DNA of 64,000 bases, from assembly GCF_000424625.1 (NCBI RefSeq), contig NZ_AUKG01000003.1:372001-436000 (forward strand), written 5' to 3'. Source of the stretch: Conexibacter woesei Iso977N. GTDB taxonomy: Bacteria; Actinomycetota; Thermoleophilia; Solirubrobacterales; Solirubrobacteraceae. Shown piece by piece: positions 60,505 to 64,000 of this stretch (its first letter is position 1; every line of letters begins with the position of its first letter). The translations under genes and the position numbers were made by a program. The notes under the pieces are model-generated. The model had not been told where the DNA came from, ran no database searches, and was given only the letters and a program-made list of their open reading frames with translations.

Positions 60505-60885
60505 ATGTCCCCAGCCCGCCAGTCCGCGGCGCACGCGCGCAACCGACCCTCCACGGAACGTCGCTCTCCGCAGCGGCCGCGTGTGGTCGCGGGCGGTGGG
60601 AGGGCCATCAGGTGGGATCGCGTCGGCCGGGTGGCGTTGCTCGTCGTCCTGATCGGCGTCGTCGGCCTCTATGTCGGGCCGGCGATCAGCTTCGTCTCCA
60701 CCTACCGCGAGGCCAAGGCCCGCCGCGGCGAGGTCCGGACCCTCCAGGCCGAGAACGACCGCCTCCGCGCCCGCAGGAAGGCCCTGCAGTCCAAGTCCAC
60801 GATGGAGCGCGAAGCGCGCCGCCTCGGCCTCGTCAGGCCGGGCGAGAAGCCCTTCATCGTCAGGGGCCTTCCGGGCGATCGCTAG
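60505..60885 (+). CDS. FtsB/DivIC-like septum formation initiator
   Basis: 126 aa. A basic cytoplasmic segment precedes one membrane span (VALLVVLIGVVGLYVGPAIS), then an extracytoplasmic coiled coil (REAKARRGEVRTLQAENDRL, RARRKALQSKSTMEREARRL) and the short family end GLVRPGEKPFIV. It would act in the divisome FtsQBL-type complex. The place after eno is conserved in many actinobacteria. Confidence 0.88.
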   Translation: MSPARQSAAHARNRPSTERRSPQRPRVVAGGGRAIRWDRVGRVALLVVLIGVVGLYVGPAISFVSTYREAKARRGEVRTLQAENDRLRARRKALQSKSTMEREARRLGLVRPGEKPFIVRGLPGDR

Positions 60886-60890
60886 GCCGC

Positions 60891-60896
60891 TAGCCT
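60891..60896 (+). promoter_or_regulatory. -10 hexamer before the gene at 60904
   Basis: TAGCCT ends seven bases before the ATG at 60904. Confidence 0.45.
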
Positions 60897-60903
60897 GGCG
60901 GCG

Positions 60904-61239
60904 ATGTCGGACTTCCAGAGCGCGTCGTTCCAGTGGCGGGAGGGTGAGCGGCGGGTGCGTGAGGCGCTGCCGGATGAGCGGATGGCGATGGATCGGGTCG
61001 TCGAGCGGATCCTGGCGGAGCTGCGGCGGCGGCTTGGTGGGGCGTTCACGATCGATGAGCTGGTCGCCCTGTACGACGCCGGGACCGGCTGGTGCACCGA
61101 CATCGCCTACGCGGTCGCTCCGGGTGCGCCGTGGGCGTGGGATGCCCGGATCACCGCCGACGCGGCGTTCGCCCGCTACGTCCGCGAAGCGATCGACTAC
61201 GCCGGCGGCCGCCAGCTCGACGCGCGCCCGGCGGACTGA
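60904..61239 (+). CDS. conserved hypothetical protein
   Basis: 111 aa, cytoplasmic. FQWREGERRVREALPDERMA and RILAELRRRLGGAFTIDELV, then LYDAGTGWCTDIAYAVAPGA and the helix AFARYVREAIDYAGGRQLDA. The GxGWCTDIA block looks conserved and functional, but I know no activity. The gene ends at a strong bidirectional terminator. Confidence 0.72.
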   Translation: MSDFQSASFQWREGERRVREALPDERMAMDRVVERILAELRRRLGGAFTIDELVALYDAGTGWCTDIAYAVAPGAPWAWDARITADAAFARYVREAIDYAGGRQLDARPAD

Positions 61240-61241
61240 CG

Positions 61242-61282
61242 CAAGTCGTCTGGCCCCCGCTATGGCGGGGTTAGACGACTTG
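61242..61282. terminator. bidirectional terminator
   Basis: CAAGTCGTCT/AGACGACTTG outer arms (10 bases, perfect) and CCCCGC/GCGGGG inner arms around loop TATG. It lies between convergent genes ending at 61239 and 61290. Confidence 0.85.
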
Positions 61283-61289
61283 GACCTGG

Positions 61290-62099
61290 TCAGCGCGGCG
61301 CGAAGCGCTGGTACACCGCGAGCGTGCCGGCGACCTCGTAGCCGAGGCGTCCGTACAACTCGCGGGGCCAGTCGTCGGCGTCGGCGACGATGAACACGAA
61401 GCCGGCGCCCTCCGACACCGCCGCGCGGGTCGCGGCGGCGACGACCGCGCGGCCGTAGCCGTGGCCGCGGTGGTCGGCGAGGCAGACGACGTCTTCGACC
61501 TGCGCCTCGTCGCCGCGGCGCCAGAGGCGCGCCCAGGCGACCGCCGTGCCGTCGTCGCCGACGACCGCGAAGCGGCGCTCGGCCCCGGCACGCGGGCCGT
61601 AGGAGCGGTGGTGCTCCAGCAGCTGGTCGCGGGTGCGCGCGTCGCGGCCGTACTCGGTGTCGGGATCGGTCAGCAGGTAGCGCTCGCAGCCCCGGTCGAC
61701 CGCCTCCACGGAGGCCTCGACGACCGCGACCGCGACCTCCGGCGGAGCGACCGCAGGCACACCGCCGCCGAGCACCATGAACACGTTCTCCGACCGCGCA
61801 TAGCCGCAGCGCGCCACCAGCTCGTTGCGCACGCGCGCGTCCGCCGCCGGCTCGGCCAGCAGCCGCCGGTGTTCCATGCCGTGCCCGCCGAGCAGGCGCT
61901 CGACGTTGCCGTCGATCTCGACCGCCCCCAGGCCACCCCCGGAACCCACGACCCACACGACGTTGCGGTCGTAGACGCGCTCCAAGGACGGCGTCAGGAA
62001 CGCCTGGCCCCACGCGCCGGTCACGACCCTCCCGCCGGACGCGCCCAGCATCGCGCGCTCGAACGCGAAGGCGCGTTCGAGCGGCGACACGGAAGTCAA
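61290..62099 (-). CDS. GNAT family N-acetyltransferase
   Basis: 269 aa. The C-terminal 130 residues show the GNAT fold: AVVGDDGTAVAWARLWRRGD, VEDVVCLADHRGHGYGRAVV with the acetyl-CoA pyrophosphate loop R-G-x-G-x-G/A, AAATRAAVSEGAGFVFIVAD, and LYGRLGYEVAGTLAVYQRF. The N-terminal half resembles a degenerate second GNAT domain (MEHRRLLAEPAADARVRNEL). TTG start at 62099; GTG 62090 is possible. The substrate is unknown. Confidence 0.85.
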   Translation of the reverse strand: MTSVSPLERAFAFERAMLGASGGRVVTGAWGQAFLTPSLERVYDRNVVWVVGSGGGLGAVEIDGNVERLLGGHGMEHRRLLAEPAADARVRNELVARCGYARSENVFMVLGGGVPAVAPPEVAVAVVEASVEAVDRGCERYLLTDPDTEYGRDARTRDQLLEHHRSYGPRAGAERRFAVVGDDGTAVAWARLWRRGDEAQVEDVVCLADHRGHGYGRAVVAAATRAAVSEGAGFVFIVADADDWPRELYGRLGYEVAGTLAVYQRFAPR

Positions 62100-62108
62100 C
62101 GCAGCGAG

Positions 62109-62675
62109 CTACTCGTCGTCGTCGGACGGCGCGTCGTCGTCGTCTCCGACGCGCTTGATGACGATCTGGTCGGCCTCGACCGTCACCTCGACCTGGCGGT
62201 GCCCGGCCCAGTGCTCGGCGTAGACGCCGTCGTCGGCGATCGCCGGGTCGAGCCACAGGCCGTAGCCCTCGTCGCCGTGCTCGAAGGTGCCCTCGTACGA
62301 GGTCGCCTTCCTGGCACGGGCGCGACCGCGGCCACCACGACGGCCACGGCGGCGCTTGGGCGCGTCGCCGTCCTCGTCGTCGGAGTCACCTTCGGCCTCA
62401 GCGGCCTCGGCCTCCTCGGCCTTGCGGGCAGCCTCGGCCTCGAGCTCGGCGGCGATCAGCGCGTCATCCTCGGCGCGCAGGTCGATCTCGTCGTCGAAGT
62501 CGGTGCCTGTGGTCTCCGGAGCCTCACCGTCGGGGAGCAGATCGTTCTCCTTCTTGAAGGCTTCGATCTGCTGGACGGTGACCTCCAGCTGGTGAGCGAT
62601 CCACGCGTCGGTGCGACCCTGGCGCACCCAGGTGCGGATCTGGTTCAGATGAGGACGGAGCGATCGTCTGGCCAT
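62109..62675 (-). CDS. helix-turn-helix/acidic/RG-rich conserved protein
   Basis: 188 aa in four parts. Residues 1-45 resemble a helix-turn-helix ([34 protein letters not shown]). Residues 50-100 are very acidic. Residues 101-120 are an arginine/glycine cluster ([19 protein letters not shown]). Residues 122-175 form a small beta domain ([39 protein letters not shown]). The RG cluster suggests RNA or DNA contact. Similar proteins occur across Thermoleophilia (recollection). Function unknown. Confidence 0.7.
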   Translation of the reverse strand: MARRSLRPHLNQIRTWVRQGRTDAWIAHQLEVTVQQIEAFKKENDLLPDGEAPETTGTDFDDEIDLRAEDDALIAAELEAEAARKAEEAEAAEAEGDSDDEDGDAPKRRRGRRGGRGRARARKATSYEGTFEHGDEGYGLWLDPAIADDGVYAEHWAGHRQVEVTVEADQIVIKRVGDDDDAPSDDDE

Positions 62676-62877
62676 GCGAAGGCCGTCATCCTAGTCGAGA
62701 GTCCGGGCGGTACGTCGGGCCGGTGCGTGACACTCCAGTCCGATGCCCGACCACCGGCGTTCCACTTCGCACAGCCTTCCGGGGCAAGGCATGCCCTTCT
62801 ACGACGTTCCCGGAAATTGAGCGTTTCGCCCCGCTTGCATGTGGGCAACGGCCCTGCGAGACTCGAACGGCCGGTGG

Positions 62878-62893
62878 CAGGGACGTTGGGAGG
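62878..62893 (+). promoter_or_regulatory. two GGA motifs, candidate CsrA autoregulation sites
   Basis: CAGGGACG (62878-62885) fits the CsrA core CANGGANG, and TTGGGAGG (62886-62893) is a second GGA site that is also the ribosome binding site of csrA, nine bases before its ATG. Binding across both would block translation, as known for csrA in other bacteria. Confidence 0.45.
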
Positions 62894-62902
62894 CGTTCAA
62901 CC

Positions 62903-63145
62903 ATGCTCGTACTGACAAGAAAGTCCAACCAGAGCATCATGATCGGAGACGACATCGAAGTCTCCGTGTTGTCCATCATGGGCGAGAAGGTGCGCATCGG
63001 GATCCAGGCCCCGCGGGACATCCCCGTCTTCCGCAAGGAGGTCTACCTGGAGATCCAGCAGGAGCGCAACGGCGCCGTCGCCGACCCGGACGTCCGGGGC
63101 GAGGTCGACGAAGCACTGCGCAAGCTCGGCACCGCAGCCGAGTAG
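62903..63145 (+). CDS. csrA: carbon storage regulator CsrA
   Basis: 80 aa RNA-binding translational regulator. [20 protein letters not shown] and [20 protein letters not shown] cover the five strands, with the RNA-binding Arg at position 6 and IPVxRxE present; the C-terminal helix is [10 protein letters not shown] plus a 20-residue extension. In Gram-positive bacteria CsrA usually controls flagellin with FliW. No flagellar gene is in the window. ATG is fixed by homology. Confidence 0.95.
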   Translation: MLVLTRKSNQSIMIGDDIEVSVLSIMGEKVRIGIQAPRDIPVFRKEVYLEIQQERNGAVADPDVRGEVDEALRKLGTAAE

Positions 63146-63194
63146 ACGCTTTCCGGCCAGCTGCGCGCCCGGCGGGGGCCAAGCGCGCGCAGCT

Positions 63195-63434
63195 CTAGCC
63201 CATGACGTAGTACAGCGTCTCGAACATCGCGACCGTGACCAGCACGGCCGTCGCGACGAGGATGAGGTAGAGCAGGCCGAAGCGCATCGACCCGCGCTTG
63301 TGGGTCTTCGCCAGCTGGCGCTGGCGCGTGCGACGCTCGGCCTCGCGACGAAGCCGCTCCGCCTTCTGGCGGTCCTGCTCGATCTCGTCGGTGAACGCCC
63401 GTTCCAGCTGGGCGAGGCTCTCGCGCATGCGCAT
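63195..63434 (-). CDS. small coiled-coil membrane protein
   Basis: 79 aa. A charged helix (LAQLERAFTDEIEQDRQKAE, RLRREAERRTRQRQLAKTHK) is followed by a membrane segment (FGLLYLILVATAVLVTVAMF) and a short end, LYYVMG. It starts 13 bases after the nuclease stop on the same strand. Function unknown. Confidence 0.7.
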   Translation of the reverse strand: MRMRESLAQLERAFTDEIEQDRQKAERLRREAERRTRQRQLAKTHKRGSMRFGLLYLILVATAVLVTVAMFETLYYVMG

Positions 63435-63444
63435 TCGCAGCTGA

Positions 63445-63450
63445 AGGCTA
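63445..63450 (-). promoter_or_regulatory. -10 hexamer of the small membrane protein gene
   Basis: On the minus strand TAGCCT ends ten bases before the ATG at 63434, overlapping the end of the nuclease gene. Confidence 0.35.
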
Positions 63451-63939
63451 CCGCCGACACGCGCTCCACAACCCCTTCCCGGCACGTCGCGCAGCGGACG
63501 CGAGGGCCGCGAACTGACGCGCGTGACCGGTGTTCGGCGCAATCTCCAGCGTCCGGGCGTAGCCCTGCCGGACGAGCTCTGCGTTGACGAACAACCTGTC
63601 GCGCGCCCGGTAGACGTAGGCGAGCAGCCGCCCGTAGCGGTCGCGCCGCTCGGCGCCGTAGACGAGCCGGACGCGCGCGCCGTCCAGCAGCGTGTGCGTG
63701 AACGCCGAGGCGCGCTTCGCGAAGCACTGCACCGGCGTCCCGGGCTTGACGCTCTCCGGCGTGTCGATCCCGATCAGCCGGACGCGCTCGCCCGAGGTGA
63801 GCAGGATCGTGTCGCCGTCCACGACGCGCCGGACCTGCGCAGTGTCGCCGGTCGCCGACGGCGACGAGCCGCAACCGGCGACGGCGGCGAAGGCGAGGGC
63901 GACGAGGATGAGGGCCAGAACGCGGAACACCCGCCTCAC
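63448..63939 (-). CDS. thermonuclease (SNase-like) lipoprotein
   Basis: 163 aa with lipobox AAVAGCGSS, so membrane-anchored outside the cell. The staphylococcal nuclease domain is complete: VRRVVDGDTILL, RVRLIGIDTPESVKPG with the catalytic Arg, Asp and Glu, and RRDRYGRLLAYVY with the second Arg; it closes with FAALASAARRAGKGLWSACR. Cleaves DNA/RNA with calcium. The GTG start overlaps the previous gene on the same strand by three bases. Confidence 0.9.
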   Translation of the reverse strand: MRRVFRVLALILVALAFAAVAGCGSSPSATGDTAQVRRVVDGDTILLTSGERVRLIGIDTPESVKPGTPVQCFAKRASAFTHTLLDGARVRLVYGAERRDRYGRLLAYVYRARDRLFVNAELVRQGYARTLEIAPNTGHARQFAALASAARRAGKGLWSACRR

Positions 63940-64000
63940 CCAAGCGCATCGGCGCGGGCGAGACGGGCGTTCTGCACGAAGTCGTTGCGATCTCTACGCG
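63936..64000 (-). CDS. 3' end of an unidentified gene
   Basis: The minus-strand frame from the window edge reads RRDRNDFVQNARLARADALG and stops at TGA 63936-63938, overlapping the GTG of the nuclease gene (GTGA). The overlap and the codon use fit a real partial gene. Twenty residues are too few to name it. Confidence 0.45.
   Translation of the reverse strand, partial: RRDRNDFVQNARLARADALG

Noticed and set aside
60072-60608. 178-codon minus-strand frame within the palindrome region
   Set aside because: Its two halves are translations of the inverted arms, and no family features appear. Open reading is explained by composition.

Overview
The window is high-GC DNA (about 70 percent GC by eye) from a Gram-positive-type actinobacterium. 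The gene set (monomeric isocitrate dehydrogenase, PucR and LCP proteins, secreted calcium-binding repeat proteins, CTC-type bL25, an FtsB-like protein, CsrA, and many low-similarity secreted proteins) together with GTG/TTG start use suggests class Thermoleophilia, order Solirubrobacterales (Conexibacter, Baekduia or Solirubrobacter type). That placement is an inference. The window is mostly ordinary chromosome. I see no prophage, CRISPR array, transposase or rRNA operon, and only one tRNA (Gln, UUG).

Layout. 1-6.2 kb: an Rrf2 regulator, monomeric isocitrate dehydrogenase and malate dehydrogenase, a small winged-helix protein, a shrunken malate/lactate dehydrogenase relative, a polyketide-cyclase-fold protein and a Rossmann-fold NAD(P)-binding protein. 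6.2-11 kb: a class III-type alcohol dehydrogenase, an accessory-looking stretch with one atypical gene, a frameshifted small gene, and a LysR regulator with paired operators. 11-16 kb: metallo-beta-lactamase-fold hydrolase, Hsp20, Lon, a membrane protein and TetR. 16-20 kb: two secreted proteins. 20-27 kb: glycyl-tRNA synthetase divergent from an FmdB-like gene under a CIRCE element, an LCP cell-wall ligase, ROK kinase, rsmI and a degenerate M23 protein. 27-33 kb: a tightly overlapping operon metG-tatD-rsmA-ispE-DedA/PAP2-small membrane protein. 33-39 kb: PucR regulator, a structured leader with an upstream ORF before a repeat-rich secreted protein, a methylthioadenosine phosphorylase-type enzyme and an RTX protein. 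39-48 kb: tRNA-Gln, glmU-prs, several hypotheticals, a secreted GH2 glycosidase, a lipoprotein, and rplY-pth. 48-53 kb: a polytopic membrane protein and two tandem paralogous secreted proteins. 53-60 kb: mfd, a foldase lipoprotein, mazG and eno. 60-64 kb: a 393-bp near-palindrome, an FtsB-like protein, small conserved proteins, csrA and a nuclease lipoprotein.

Themes. Central carbon metabolism (icd, mdh, eno, ROK kinase), translation (glyS, metG, rsmA, rsmI, rplY, pth), envelope building (glmU, LCP, ispE, PAP2) and protein quality control (hsp20, lon, foldase) dominate. A repeated regulatory signature is a TANNNT hexamer ending 6 to 10 bases before the start codon of over twenty genes, which implies widespread leaderless transcription.

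Most unusual items: the palindromic element downstream of eno; a CIRCE (HrcA) operator lying on the promoter of a cysteine-free FmdB-like gene; the eroded malate/lactate dehydrogenase paralogue; pth and a DUF2064-like gene that lack any ATG/GTG/TTG start; the leader with an upstream ORF before the 35-kb secreted protein; and the tandem two-module secreted paralogues at 50-53 kb.
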